A DNA stretch of 64,000 nucleotides from Lichenostomus cassidix (lineage: Eukaryota; Chordata; Aves; Passeriformes; Meliphagidae), in the NCBI GenBank assembly GCA_008360975.2, contig CM039211.1, positions 71,197,965 to 71,261,964 on the forward strand, given 5' to 3'. Position numbers and translations under genes: made by a program. The notes below the pieces were generated by a model that saw nothing but the letters and a program-made list of their open reading frames with translations, ran no database searches and was not told where the DNA came from. Every line of letters starts with the position of its first letter. Position 1 is the first letter of the stretch. Of this stretch, positions 36,290-48,704 are shown piece after piece.

Positions 36290-36800
36290 TTCTCAGGGGT
36301 CACATCCACTTAGGAGATGGAACCTCAACACAGCAGAAAGCAAAGAGCCTAGGAGGTTCCTGGGGTGTGTGGAGAAGACCTTTCTGACACAACTGGTGAG
36401 TGAGACAGCCAGGGGAGTATCCTATTGGAGCTGCTGATGGTGAAGAGAGAAGGGCTGGAGGGAAATGTGATGGCTCAGGGCTGTCCTGGGCTCAGTGGCC
36501 ATGAAATGAAAGAGTTTTTCATTCTCAGAGAAGTGAGGAGAGAGGTCAGCAGAGCTGCCAGCTTGGGCTTCTGGAGGGCAGACTTTGGCTGGTTTAGGGG
36601 ACTAGAAGACAGATTCCCCTGGAAGGCAGTCCTGGTGGCAAATGAAGTCCAGGAAGGCTGGATATACCTCAGGAAGGGAAACTTAGAGATGCAAATCCCC
36701 ACGTACCGAAAGGTTAGCAAGTGGGGAAGGAGATTTGACTGTGATTAGAGACTGTTGGCTTGAACTTGGAGGAAAAAAGGAGAGTGTATCTCCTCTGGAA
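36290..36800 (+). pseudogene. CR1 ORF2 remnant (endonuclease/RT linker region)
   Basis: The frame at 36425-36748 and the frame ending near 36437 together resemble the stretch of CR1 ORF2 between the endonuclease and reverse transcriptase domains. Recognisable pieces are FLGCVEKTFLTQLVSE, GLSGHEMKEF, FWRADFGWFRGL and VQEGWIYL. CR1 ORF2 encodes the endonuclease-RT protein that copies the element by target-primed reverse transcription. Here no RT catalytic motif is present, the frame shifts near 36437, and it ends before the 3' region. It is decayed and non-functional. Upstream CR1 limits are uncertain; I place the start near 36290. Confidence 0.7.
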
Positions 36801-37026
36801 GCCCAGTTGGAATTTAGGAAAAAGTCTTCACCCAAAAGGGCTTCCAAAGACTGGAACATGCTGCCCAGGGCAGTGGTGGAGTCACCATCCATGGAGGTCT
36901 ATAATATTTGTAGATGCAACACTGAAAGACATTGCCTAGGGTTGGGCTTGGCAGTGCTGAGCTAACAGCTGGACTCGATGATCTTAAAGTCCTTTTCCAA
37001 GTTAAATGATTCCATGATTCTGTGAT
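36801..37026 (+). repeat. CR1 LINE 3' end joined to the ORF2 remnant
   Basis: Contains GAATTTAGGAAAAAGTCTTC, CATGCTGCCCAGGGCAGTGG and GAGTCACCATCCATGG, and ends GATTCCATGATTCTGTG. It follows the ORF2 remnant directly, so most of the RT coding region (well over 1 kb in intact CR1) is missing between the two parts. Confidence 0.9.
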
Positions 37027-38487
37027 AATATTCTCACCTCAGTAGATGAGTTTAATGTGTTTTATCATCCTTATATGAGAGACCATAAAATCTTGTGTAT
37101 TTTTAATTACAGAATAGATGTGGGTACTAAACACTTCAGAGAGGAGTAAAAATTTTATTTTCTATATTTCTTAAGGGTTACATGTGGTTGCATGTCCCAA
37201 AATTACTGAAATATTTTTGAGTTATTTTACCACTGTGTAGTGAAGCTTTTCCTGTGGTGTTTTAAATTACCTAACCCATTTTCTGTAGTTCAAAAATCAA
37301 GATAACTCGGAAGTTACGACTCTTTTCTGTTTTGTTCCTCATTGCCATTTGTTACCTTTTATTTCTATTTATTTCACTCTTTACCACAGAACTTAGGAGT
37401 CTAACACATTTTTTGCAAAATAATCAACATCTTTGATAGCTGAATTTTGATTCTGCCTAACTCTAACATTGAAAACTCTTAGTTAATTTATGCTAATTAA
37501 TTTCCTCATCCAATTAAAGTCCTCATCCATTGTATTCATAATTTGTCTCTGATTTGGACTAATGGCCTACTAGAAAGAAATTGTGTGATGTACTATTCAG
37601 CATTTATTTTCCCTATTTAAAGGTCTTAGGAAAAAAACCCCACACTTAATGATGATTTCTATCTGAAATAGAAAATAGTATTTTTTTACAGCAGTGCCTT
37701 GCAGCATAAGAGAAACCCTCAGCATTTGCCTCTTATACTGAATATTCTGTAACACAATCTTATACGTGCTTTAAGAAAAATCTCCTCTTATTTTCTAGCT
37801 CCACTTCATGGCTTCAAAGCTATCTTTACTGAAAGATAAGTAGGAAGTTCAATCAGTTCACTGAAGCAGTGGGTGTCTCTGAGGTGTCACTCACAAACCA
37901 TCTACTAGCTTTATCCCTTCTGTTCTTGTTGCAGCCTAAATGCAACATCCCACTCAGGCAAACCATACCAACATGTCAAAAATGCCAATTTTATCAATTT
38001 AGTCTCTTCAATAAGCTTTCTACCTCAACCTTCTTAAAAAAAAAAAAAAATCCCTCGTTTCTCTAGTTCGACAGTTATGCTCATTTATTATTTTTCTGTG
38101 ATTCTCCTGAATTTCACTTTGTTAATACCTTGTTTGCCTGTCCTTGGTTTAACAATCTTCTAGTATCTTCATATAGGGAGAAGAATTTGCCTGTGTGGAG
38201 ACAAGCTATGTTTGCCCTAGTCCTGTTGAGTTCAAAATTTTTGCCATAACTTGGCAACAGCATAGTTCAGCTGCAAAATTTTATATCTTACCCAGTCCTT
38301 GCACACAACACTAAATGATCATTACAAGGCTAGCAGGACACTTTCACTGTCTCACAAAGTCCTCTGAGCCTACTGTAATTTGTGGATATTCACAATAGAA
38401 TTATGTTACTTACAGTGTCTATCATCACCCATGGATTTACCAAATTCCATTTAAAAAGAAAAAAGAAAAAGAAAACATCATTCAGTT
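37027..38487. other. AT-rich unique-looking sequence
   Basis: No recognised gene or repeat. An A13 run lies near 38037-38050. Confidence 0.5.
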
Positions 38488-38676
38488 TCACCTGGCACAG
38501 GTTGCCCAGATAAGCTGTGGCTGCCCCATCCCTGGAAGTGCTCAAGGCCAGGTTGGATGGGGCTTGGAAGAACCTGGTCTGATGAAACCTGTCCCCACCC
38601 ATGGCAGGGAGGTGAAATGAGCTGAGTTTTGAGATCCCTTCCAAACCAAGCCATTTTGTTACTCTGATTCTATAAG
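38488..38676 (+). repeat. CR1 LINE 3' end
   Basis: Contains CACCTGGCACAGGTTGCCCA, AGCTGTGGCTGCCCCATCCC and CCCATGGCAGGGAGGTG, and ends CCAAGCCATTTTGTTACTCT GATTC. Confidence 0.9.
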
Positions 38677-39251
38677 AATTAAAACTTGCAAGGCACTAAA
38701 ACTTGTTTCCAAGCCACGTAATTTCTCCCCTGCATCAACACTAGATTTTTGCTTTTGCATCCCCTGAATTTTTGGCTTGTCATTTTGAAGAAAACATTCT
38801 ACACGTGCAGTACATCACAGCAATTTTTCCTTTAGTGTTTGTATTGGCTTCCAGCTGCTAAGCCTAACATGAAACAGGAGAAAACAGCCTCTTAAACCTC
38901 TTCTTTGTGATTCGTGCTCACCTGTGTCATGTGCTGGCTTAGCAGGGCATTTATTTGAAACAAACTTTTGGTGCTCAGTTTCACCACCTTATCTACCTTC
39001 AAGGTTTGAGGACTTTTATTTTTGTATTAACATGTTGTCCCATGTCAAAATCCCCCAATAATGGGAGTTGTATGGATGGATGAGTGACTCACAGCTTTAT
39101 TTCATCTACTTCTGTCAGGCTGTGGGCACAGGTGATCCCTACATCTGTGGGGAAAAAGCCCGGAAAACAAACCCAAAACACATAGGTCCATTGTATGTCA
39201 TAAAAGCAAAAAAAGTCAAAAAGTCATAATAGCCTTCTCAAGCCATTAGGG
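38677..39251. other. Spacer between two CR1 copies
   Basis: Nothing recognised beyond AT-rich sequence. Confidence 0.5.
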
Positions 39252-39602
39252 ATTCATAGAATCATTGAAGAGTTTGGTTTTGAAAGGACCTCAAAGATGG
39301 TCTCATTTCCTGCCTGGTGCAGGGACACTTTCTACTATCCCAGGTTGCTCCAAACCCCATCCAACCCAGCCTGGAACATTTCCAGGGATGAAGCAGCCAC
39401 AGCTTCTCTGGGAAACATGTGCCAGGGCTTCTCCACCCTCACAGAAAAGAATTTCTTCCTAATATCTAATCTAAATGTACCCTTCTTCATCTTAGGCCCA
39501 TTCTCTCTTGTGCCATCACTCCTTGCCCTTCTGAAAAGTTCCTCTCCACCCTCCTTGTAGGCTCTTGCAGGGGAAGGTACTATAAAATCTCCCTGGGTTT
39601 TC
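39252..39602 (-). repeat. CR1 LINE fragment, about 350 bp, minus strand
   Basis: Begins ATTCATAGAATCATTGAAG and continues through CCCAGGTTGCTCCAAACCCC, CCACAGCTTCTCTGGGAAAC, AAGAATTTCTTCCTAATATC and the upstream block CCTTGTAGGCTCTTGCAGGG, ending near CTCCCTGGGTTTTCAG. Confidence 0.93.
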
Positions 39603-40366
39603 AGACAAGAAAAGAACAACAGCAGAAAGATGTGTAATGGAGGAGGAAGTACAAAGGGAAGTGAAATAGGGGAGTGTGACAGTGTCTTGGGAAAAAGGGA
39701 GGAGTTTCTGTCCCTGCTGTCAGTGTGGTGCAGCTCCTCCAGGAGCTCAAGCTTGCTGGTAGTAGCTTGGAAAGGGCTGCCATTTGGAAGCTACGAGCAG
39801 CGTATGTTTCTTGATACCAGCCTGTGGAGAAACATACTGAAAGCTGATCAGTTTTAATGTACACACAGAACAGAGGGAGAGGCAGCACCAGAACCACGTG
39901 TGTGGGGAGAGGCGCTTTGCTGAATCCCATTACAGACCCAACAAACACTCTGGCTTGGTTTCCCTCTCACAGTTTGGGGTGTTTGACTTTGTGTCCTCAG
40001 CAAGTACGGAGGCAGTGAAACCTGTGAACTGCCCAAGCAGGCTGGTGGACTCTTTCTCTTCAAGTTTTGCCCCACAGACAGCTGAAACCTTTTCTGAACT
40101 TCTCAAAATATTTTGGAAATTTATACGCCAGACCACTTATTAAATAAAATGAGAGTGAGCACCCGTGTGTAACTGACAGACAGTCCTTAGTTATGTGAAT
40201 CATTTAACATCTTAAGTATTTTCCCTTCTATGACTCAGGTTTTGGGTTTTATTTTCCCTAATAGTTTATTTCATAGTTTCCCATTTTATGGGGTGGAGCT
40301 TTCATCTGCTGCATTCTGGTATGTCCTTTTTAAGACAAGCATCAGGCCTTGGGTATTTTGTCTGTT
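39603..40366. other. GC-richer unique block
   Basis: 39640-40090 is less AT-rich than its surroundings and holds a CACGTG E-box at 39895-39900. Overlapping open frames on both strands (39601-39948 minus, 39898-40143 plus) show no family signature. No exon boundaries that I trust. Confidence 0.4.
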
Positions 40367-40472
40367 TGTTTCTTTGTTTTAGGTTGAGTTGGGTTACTTT
40401 TGATTTTTTTTTTTTTATTCCATTTGTTTGGTTTGTTTTGGTTTTTTTGTTTGTTTTTTTGTTTTTTTATTC
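40367..40472. repeat. T/G-rich low-complexity tract
   Basis: TTTG, TTTTG and GTTT units with T runs up to about 10. A phenylalanine-rich plus frame (40288-40512) is an artefact of it. Confidence 0.85.
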
Positions 40473-42559
40473 CAAGGAGTACCACAATGCCATTATTTTA
40501 GTATTCTTGTAGAGTGTGTTGACTACACAACATTGGCATCAATATACTGCAGGATGTGGAGAAAACTACACAGACATTGCGTCTATCCTTAGTTATTAAG
40601 TGTCTTAATGTTTGCATGTCAGAGTTCTTAATGGGGTGTTTTCTTTCTTTTCTAAACAGGGAACATCCTCAGATCTCTCTTCAGACAGGTGCCAGAATCC
40701 AAAACACTGCATTTTTTTTGAAAGAAGGAAGAAAATTGTAACCGCTTAGTTCAGCTCACACACAAAAAAGGAGAGAATTTTGCATTCATTGAGCTAACCA
40801 CTCTTCACTGCACTGTTTCATTTTAATCTAATGCCATTCCACCTCCTCTTTCTTTTGTCCTGGCAGAGTCAATTATAACCACAGATTGCTACATGGAATT
40901 GCAGCACTAGGGAAACTGTTAGCACCTAGCTGCTCTGGCACAAGATCACACTAAACAGCTTATTAAGATTCAGCCATCAGCTCTGATGAGTTACATGCAG
41001 CAAAGGGCTGGGATTTACTTCCAACTCATTTAATTACAGAAATCAATGAATTCACAGAGCAAAGCCATGAACAGGAAGATCAACTCGACTTGGCCACCGT
41101 TTCATTTGAGATCTCAAGACGTTGCAAGTGAGAGTACCAAGAATCTGTTCGATTTTGGAGGTTTGAACAAATGAAACAATGGTAATACAATTACACATAT
41201 CTTTACCATGGTATCAAAGTATTTTCAGTATTTCACAAATAAATAAAATGGAACAAATTTTGTTTATCTTGCATATAAGGGACTGTGTTATAAATAAGGA
41301 CACAAAGGTATTCATCTCATAAAACAGGGGATTCTCTCATAAATAAGGGCACTTATTTAAGGATGCTCCAGCAGAAAAGTGTTAAACACAACTTCACAAA
41401 TTAAAATCCAATTGGTTGTACTGAAGAGGTTTTTTTCATTTGCATAGCTGCCTAAACACTGTCTCACCTCTAACTCTTCTAAAGCAGGTAAAGAGAATGG
41501 TCAATCAAAGCATCTTACCTGACATGGTAACACCAAGAATCTGATCCAACCAGTTTTGGTGATGCCTACAGCAGCAGTTAGGGTATTTAAATTTCATAAA
41601 ATGTACAAAGCTGAGGTAACCACAAGATATTTCCGACAGAGCACACGAAGTTGAAACAGAATGAAAGGCTGAGTAAATGTTACAAAATACATAACAGTTT
41701 TTGTGAGATCTTACAGTGCATCACTCTATTTCCTGGCTATCCCTGGTGAAAGCATGGCTTTTGTCACATGGTTTCAAAATTTACTCATTAAATTTTAATA
41801 TATCATATGCCTTGCTTTCCTGGTGTGCCATTACTGTGTGATGTTAACTACAAAACCAAATACTAAACAGAGCTTTGGAGAGAACAAGCCCTCAAGAAAA
41901 CAAAAATGAAAAAAAAAAGCAAAGGAAAACATGAAAACATGAGCAGGTATAACAGAACATGAAGGGGGAATAAGGACAAATTATAGAATAAAAGTAACCA
42001 CAATTAAAAAATGCAAACAGAAGTCCAAGATATGCTAATCAAAAAATGTCCTATTATGCAAATGTAACAGTAATTGCTGAGCATATGTATTTGAATCTCA
42101 AAAGGAGAGAAAAAAATATGTAACAGCTACTGATGCCATATTGTACATTTGAGTAATTTAAGATACTGATTTATCTTTTGGAGATTCCTTCTCCTTCTTT
42201 CTCCCACAAAGGGCATCAATCCTGCATATAAATGAAAAGCTCCAATACACTTTGTCCAAGGTTAATAGTTTTGTGTTAAAATTTTTTGTGCAGGTTTAGC
42301 AAATCAAATAGTTGCTGAGCTCTGTGGCGTGGAATTAAAGCATCAGGGCAGAATTGGAAAGAAAATGATCTGAGTGAAATGAAGAAATTGAAAAGACAGT
42401 GATTAAAAGAAGGATTATGATAGAAAGCTAAATTAATTAACTGGATAAGGAACTACAATAAGACAAAAACTCAGGTTTTTAAGAAGGTATGCATTCCTTA
42501 AGGTAGCAGTGTTTTAATCAATTCAGAATTATAATGAGGAGGAAAAAAATTCAAAATAA
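40473..42559. other. Unique-looking AT-rich sequence
   Basis: No recognised gene or mobile element. An imperfect small repeat with the shared word ATAAATAAGG occurs near 41292 and 41340. Confidence 0.5.
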
Positions 42560-42670
42560 GTTTTTGGGTTTTTTTTTCAGTGGTGGGTTTGTTTTGGGTT
42601 TGGTTTGGTTTTTTGCATTTGGGGGAGGGGATTTTGAGTGGTTTGGGGTTTTTATTTTTTTCTTTTTATG
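42560..42670. repeat. T/G-rich low-complexity tract
   Basis: GGGTTT and GGTTT units with T runs, including GGGGGAGGGG near 42620. Same compositional class as 40367-40472. Confidence 0.85.
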
Positions 42671-45639
42671 AATAGGAAGTCCTTGAAGGTGGATTTACTT
42701 CATGAAGGCATTAACTCCATGAAGCATTACCTACAGCCCATGGAATTGTCTGTGTAGAGTTTGAACAGAATTTAATCTAAAAAAATGTATTCCTTTCTTC
42801 TTCTAATGCAATGTTACCATGTGGGTGAGTCAGCAGGGTCTCTAGAGGCAATGGAGAAGAAAATGTCTTTTCCCTCATAATGTGAAACTGGGTTTGCTGA
42901 ACTCACTCTGAAGAATTCTTGGTCAAAAAAAAAGGGTTAACTGCTAGGATCAGGTTTCCTACACCAAATTCCAGCACAACCCAAATACTGAAGCAGGAAT
43001 GTTATGCTTTCCTTCTGCCTGCAGCACAGCACAAAACATATGGGACTGTCAGAAGTTTAGTTTTGGGGCAAAATGGCGTGTAACTTGCAGAGGATGAATC
43101 ATACTAGAAAAATACAGATCCTGAACATCATAATGAGAAATAAAAAAGCAGTGATGATTTCTAACAAAAAATCAATTTCTGTGATTCAAAAGTCTTTTAC
43201 AGAGACAAGGGAGAAATAAATTCTTCCTTTACCACCAAGGATTATAATGGAGATACCTGAATGATTAATACTTCTCTGCAACACCTCCAGAATAAGACAG
43301 AAATATAGATGACCATTGGTAAAGGAGATGAGAGAAGCCTTAGATAAATTAAGACATCCCTATAGGCTTGGTAGATAAGACATGGGGACCAAAAAATCCC
43401 CCATACTTTTGGGGTGGTGGATGGAAACAGTGAGGAATAGCCTGAAGTGCCCAGCTGGAGCTACACACCTTATATTTGAGCAGTGAATCAGACCCTGAAG
43501 TGACCCCTACCTCACACATTGACACCTCCATCCAGGCTATTTAGTCCCAAACAGAATTCCACACCTCAAGCATTTCATATGAATGCATATTAAGAGACCA
43601 CATATGAAACAGAGTTTATTTTTGTGAAAATTTACACATTGGCTGAAGTCTGAAATGTAACCCTGGCAGCTGGCCCTGCTCTGGTAATATGAGTGAACAA
43701 AACACTGGCTACCACAGTTTTCAGGGGGTAAAGTAAATCCAAGCTTCCCCCTGTCTGTTCTGCAATTAAATTTTGGTAACATATTAAAGGAGAAAAATAA
43801 AGCCACACAACAATGTTTAGCAAGTGCATTCTGTTTAAGATGACCCCAGTATGATCACACTGACAATATAAAATAAGAAATCACATAGAAAACGTCTCTT
43901 TAAATTATTTCAAGATTTTCATTTAAGGGAGAAGGATTTTCTGAGAGCTGGTAGGAAAAAAACAAATACCTAAGGACTGGATTCAACAGGTATGCTATCA
44001 AGTTATTCTCTCCACCTAATCCTTTAAAGAGATCACCCTCAGGTTACCTGGTTCTCTCTCATCCAGCTATTAGGGGCGAGGAGATCTCTCATACAGGGAT
44101 TTCAAAATCTTTGGCTGGTTTTTTTTTTTTTTTTTTAAGAAAGTAGAATGCTGCTAAACTATTTCCCATCAGTCCACACCCTGCTTACCTATCCCGGTAT
44201 CCAGATGGATGGGACTCCCCATTACTTTTATTTAGTTGAGACAATATTATAGAAATCCACTTTTGCAGGCATAATTTTTTTTTTCTGATGCAATAGTGTA
44301 ACTATTGTTTTTCATTGTCCTGAAATAGCACCTCTGCAGCCATTCATTCATATATTCTCCACTCATTTACCAATTCATTGTGTGATTTTTTTTGATCAAA
44401 CAATGAAAAAGCTAATGTATATGGACATTTACAAATTTTATGGCCAGGACTTTCTGTGATTTTACCCGGATGAGACAACCACCACACAAAAGATGGAAAG
44501 AGAATGAATGAGGTGAGGAGCCTTTGGCAACGTGCTGTAAACCTCTGAGATACCATTATTTGCAAATATGTAATGACAATCTCCACTGAGGTTGCCAAAA
44601 TACAAAATTCAACCCTTCAGCATGGCTTCTCTTCCTTACTGCTGTTCAGTAATGCTAAAACTCCTTTCTCTAGACTCACTTTCCCCCTTCAAAGATGTCA
44701 TTGCCCAGTTCTTTCATTCTCTTGCAACTTACACCTTATGATGGGATGGAATTTTTCCCAGAGCACCATGACAGGGAGGAAATGCAGAGTAATATTTGTG
44801 GTCTACACAATGCAACTGCAAGACGTTGTGGATCTGTTCTCCCTTCTGGGATGCAGCTCTACAAGATTGTGGCAAATTGAAAAAAGTATTTTGGTCCCTC
44901 ATGTAAGTTTCCTGAGCAGGAGCATTTAAAATTCATGGACTTTGACTTCTCAGAAAAGGATGTCAATCCAAAAACATGTTGATCATAACATTATGTTCTG
45001 TTGGTGAGATAATAAACATTAGAGCAACTGCTGACCACCTAGCACAGAAAGAAAAGTCGTTTTACCTTTCTACTAATCAAATCCTAGCTGAATGCAGTTG
45101 AATAGTTTTGAAAAACAAGTAAGACTGAGGAGAGCAAATTGAGTTCTAAATGAGGCATTGCAGAGCAGACAGGACAGAAAGTAGAATACTATAAGAAAAG
45201 GCCATTTGCTTGTGGAACCGCTTTGAAACATTTTTAGGAGCAAAATGTCATCATAATTTTTAAAAAATGAGAAAGAAGCCCCACAGAACAAGCAGGGAAA
45301 TGATCATACAACATCAAAAAATAAATGTTCCACATGTGGGCTTTTTAAAAATGTGATAAAAATTGTAATATGGAAGAAAAATATAAAAAGCTGTGATATT
45401 TCTTGGTCAAAAAATGTGTGTGGGAATTGGAATCTAATTCCCCCCAGGTGACAGTGATCAGACAAATACATTCTCAGTACTCAGATGCCTCCATACATCA
45501 GGTTTTGCCCTTGTTCACCATGTTAGCTTCCCACAGCAGCACAGATAGCAGGGCTAGAGGGCAATTCTGATCCAGATGATCTTTGACTACCACAACTGTA
45601 TTTAAACCTTTTTCAGGGTTTTGGGTTTTTTTGACAGAT
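42671..45639. other. Unique-looking AT-rich sequence
   Basis: About 3 kb. A T18 run lies near 44119-44136. A 118-codon frame (44573-44929, plus) has no motif and no splice support that I can defend. No repeats recognised. Confidence 0.5.
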
Positions 45640-45940
45640 ATATATCTAAGAGATTTTTGAAAACCTCCAGAAATGGGGTATCTACAGTCTCTCTACGTTT
45701 CCTTAAAAACCTTTATGCTGGGAATTTTTCCCTTGCCAACCTAAATCTCCTTCACTGCAATTTAAGGCCATTGCTGCTTGCCCTAGCCCCAGTGGATATG
45801 AGAAACACTTTATTCATTTCTTTTTTGTAGCCCTGTTTCCACATGTTTGAAGATTCTTATGTCTCTCCTCACTCTTCCCTCCTCTAGACTAAACAAATTC
45901 CATCATGCTGAATATTCAAGGCCTCAGTGGCTGTTTACAA
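45640..45940 (-). repeat. Old CR1 LINE fragment, minus strand
   Basis: Weak but ordered match to the CR1 3' region in reverse. TTTTTGAAAACCTCCAGAAA TGG is followed by GCCAACCTAAATCTCCTTC, CTGCAATTTAAGGCCATTGC and CTCCTCTAGACTAAACAAATTCC. The typical octamer end is not visible, so it is older or truncated at the 3' side. Confidence 0.65.
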
Positions 45941-46449
45941 AGTGCTCATATATCAGGGCACAGCAGACCTGAATGGCTGTCTAAACTCCTTGGTAAGTGA
46001 TGGCTCTACTCCTCTGTCCCAGGGGAAATGTTCAGGTTGAGGAAAAAAAGAATGTGAATGAACTTGAGGTACTTTATGAGTGAGTTCAGATGCATGCTGT
46101 GTGTTCATCCCAAAGATGTAAATGGATATTGTGGAGCTAGCCAGCCTCCCCCAGAGGAAGAAAAGAAGAAAATGGAGACAAAGTGAGGTGGTAGCTTTCC
46201 AGGAAGGGGTGGCAAGATTGTCTGCACTCAAAAAGGAGTCTTGTTGCTTCTACTGAAGCTGATTTAAAAGTAAGGAGCTGAACAGCACCTTTGTGTGTCC
46301 TGCAACCTCTTCCTTCCATCTAGAGAACATGAGGGTTCATCTGTGAGAGCTCTCTTGAGATTATAAAAGTCTATTATCTAAAGGTCATAATATGTCCCTG
46401 AAACTGATGGACCAGCAGAAAACTAAGAGCAGGGGTCGAGGTTTAGGAA
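45941..46449. other. Spacer between CR1 fragments
   Basis: No gene recognised. The minus frames near 45953-46319 are unsupported. Confidence 0.45.
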
Positions 46450-46690
46450 TTTAGGGTAGAAACTGAAGCACAGGAAGCTCCACCTGAACGTGAGGAAAAA
46501 CTTCTTTTCTGTTTGTGTCACTGAGGACTGAACAGACTGTCCAGAGAGGCTGTGGAGTCTCCCTCACTGGGGATATTCCAGAGGCCCCTGCACACAATCC
46601 TGTGCTGTGTGCTCTGGGATGAGGCTGGGCCAGATGATCCACTGTGGTTCCTTCCAACCTCACCCATTCTGTGATTCCCTGATTCTGTGA
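46450..46690 (+). repeat. CR1 LINE 3' end, GGCCAGATGATC subfamily
   Basis: Contains CTCCACCTGAACGTGAGG, CAGAGAGGCTGTGGAGTCTC and GGGCCAGATGATCCACTG, and ends CACCCATTCTGTGATTCCCT GATTCTGTG. Confidence 0.92.
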
Positions 46691-48587
46691 GCTGCTGAGT
46701 TGTGTCAATGCCAGATCAAGTACCAGCTCCACAAACTGGAAAAGGAGTTACTACTCACTTGTCTTCTCTTTGTGCCAAGCGTCAAGTCCTTTTTTTTTTA
46801 CTCTTTCTTTTGTAATGTTTTGGTTAATGCAGACACATAACACTGGACGTAAATGAAGAAAAGGAAATCCACAGGCAATCTTTCCCTCCTGTGGAGAGTG
46901 AGCCCTGCTTGACAGATGCTAATTATATCCCTCAGAGTGATAAGAGAAGGTGTTCAAATGCTGAAGAGATGGGAATGGATATGTAAATACAGTAGGTTTT
47001 AGATCCCATTATGCAATAACTCTCTATTTGAATAAAACCTAGACTGACTGTCAATGATTCTGTGGTAACCGAGTGGTGTGAAAAAGGGGAAAGATACAGT
47101 GCTTCCTTCCCACATCTAATCTTTGCAAGAATTCTTCCAGACAGAAAATTCTGATAGACTTACAGAGAATTTGTCTTAATTCTGCATTGCCTTTCTCCTG
47201 TTTCTATAATCAGCACCTGAATATTTTCCAGAAATATTAAGCAGTGTGACTAAGCATCTGTCAGGTGTTTGCTCTCTCATCTTCCCAAGGGCAGAAGTAG
47301 GAGTGTGTGTGTAAGCGGAAGCAGATGGCAGAGTAAGCATATTCTGTATACATGGATATGGTGAATGCACTAATATTGTTTAAATACCAAATCCTCAATA
47401 GCTTTGCTTTAAATAGCAGTGTGTCAAGCTAGGGGGATGAAAGTCATGGAAATGTTTTGAGGGAGAAAGCTGTATAGGAGAGGACATGAGGGAGAGATGG
47501 GCAGAAGGGGATTATTTAGCAGTGCTGCAACCCAAAGGCACCACTGGATTAATTCTCTAATCTGCAAAAAGAGAAGCCATTAGATACTATTAACACGCAA
47601 AAAATAAAACTGTGGTGTAGTTCAGCTGCTTTTGTAGGAGTAACAGGCAAAAGCTGCCAGCTGAGATGTAAAAGAAATGTGTCCAGAGTGATGGTGAGAG
47701 GAGCAGGAGGAAGCCCAGAGTGGGGGAATGATATCTCAGAGCTGAGACAGAGAGTGGGAACAGAAAGGAAGGCACTGCTGACTGGCCTTGAGATACGGAT
47801 ACTCTACACTTCTTCTTTTTATCATACTTTAGGGCACTTCTTTGGGAGCCAAAGTCCACCAGACTGGCTGCCCTTAACTCTGAAAAGCAGAAATTTCTGA
47901 AGAACAGGGGCAGCTTTGGAGGCCAGCAGTATAAGCATGAGTGACTCTGAGGGCACAAGGTGTGTGAGTGGCAGAAACCTCATTGCCCTGATGGTTGGCA
48001 GATAGAGAACAGAGCCCTGGGTTGTGACAGCTCCAGCTGAGGCTTTTCACAGAGACAGAAAGCAGGCAGCATCCCTGAAGTTGCCTTATCATGGCGAGGG
48101 TAACTTTAAATGGCTATTGTAATTTGTGAAAGCAGTAAGTAGGTCATTGTATCTTATCCAATTTCCTCCCTCATTTTGTTTTCTTCTCTCCCTTCAGGAA
48201 AGCACACTTCCTTACACACTTGATTGCTTGTTTGCAAATGGGAAGCTCTTTTTACAGAGCACCCAGATGGTGTAACATGCTCAGCATTATTGTCCAAACA
48301 TGAGCAGTTTGCATGGAGGCTCAAGGCAGTGTTTATTAATGAGCCTTAAAAACAATGAAACCTCACCAATCAAAGACTAGGTAAAAGTTATAAATACATG
48401 GCATATTTCTTTTTCTTTGTGAGTTCTTCTGTCACTGCACAAGACCTGACTTCCCTTTTGATGTTGCAAATATCATGAACTTGTTGATGAGCTATGGGAG
48501 AGGCATCAAAACTCAGGACAGGATATCAAGTCATTATAAAAATCTGGTTTTCCTCTCCTTGTTGTATTTTTTTTTAAGGAGAGATAG
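46691..48587. other. Unique-looking sequence
   Basis: 47590-48080 is GC-richer with overlapping frames on both strands (minus 47590-47958, plus 47679-47900). I recognise neither a gene nor a repeat in it. Confidence 0.45.
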
Positions 48588-48633
48588 TGTTTGTGGTTTG
48601 TTTGTTTTTGGTTTTTGTTTTTTTTTTTTTTAA
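48588..48633. repeat. T/G-rich low-complexity tract
   Basis: TTTG units merging into a T14 run. Confidence 0.88.
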
Positions 48634-48671
48634 TCACAAAAGTTCGTCCAAGTTTGGATTATTTTTAACGT

Positions 48672-48704
48672 AGAGCTAAATATCACTGAGAGCTAAATAT
48701 CACC
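48672..48704. repeat. 17-bp tandem duplication
   Basis: AGAGCTAAATATCACTG (48672-48688) is repeated at 48689-48703 without a gap, apart from the last bases. Confidence 0.88.

Noticed and set aside
44573..44929. 118-codon plus-strand frame
   Set aside because: No recognisable domain or exon boundaries, and a second frame overlaps it at 44695-44880.
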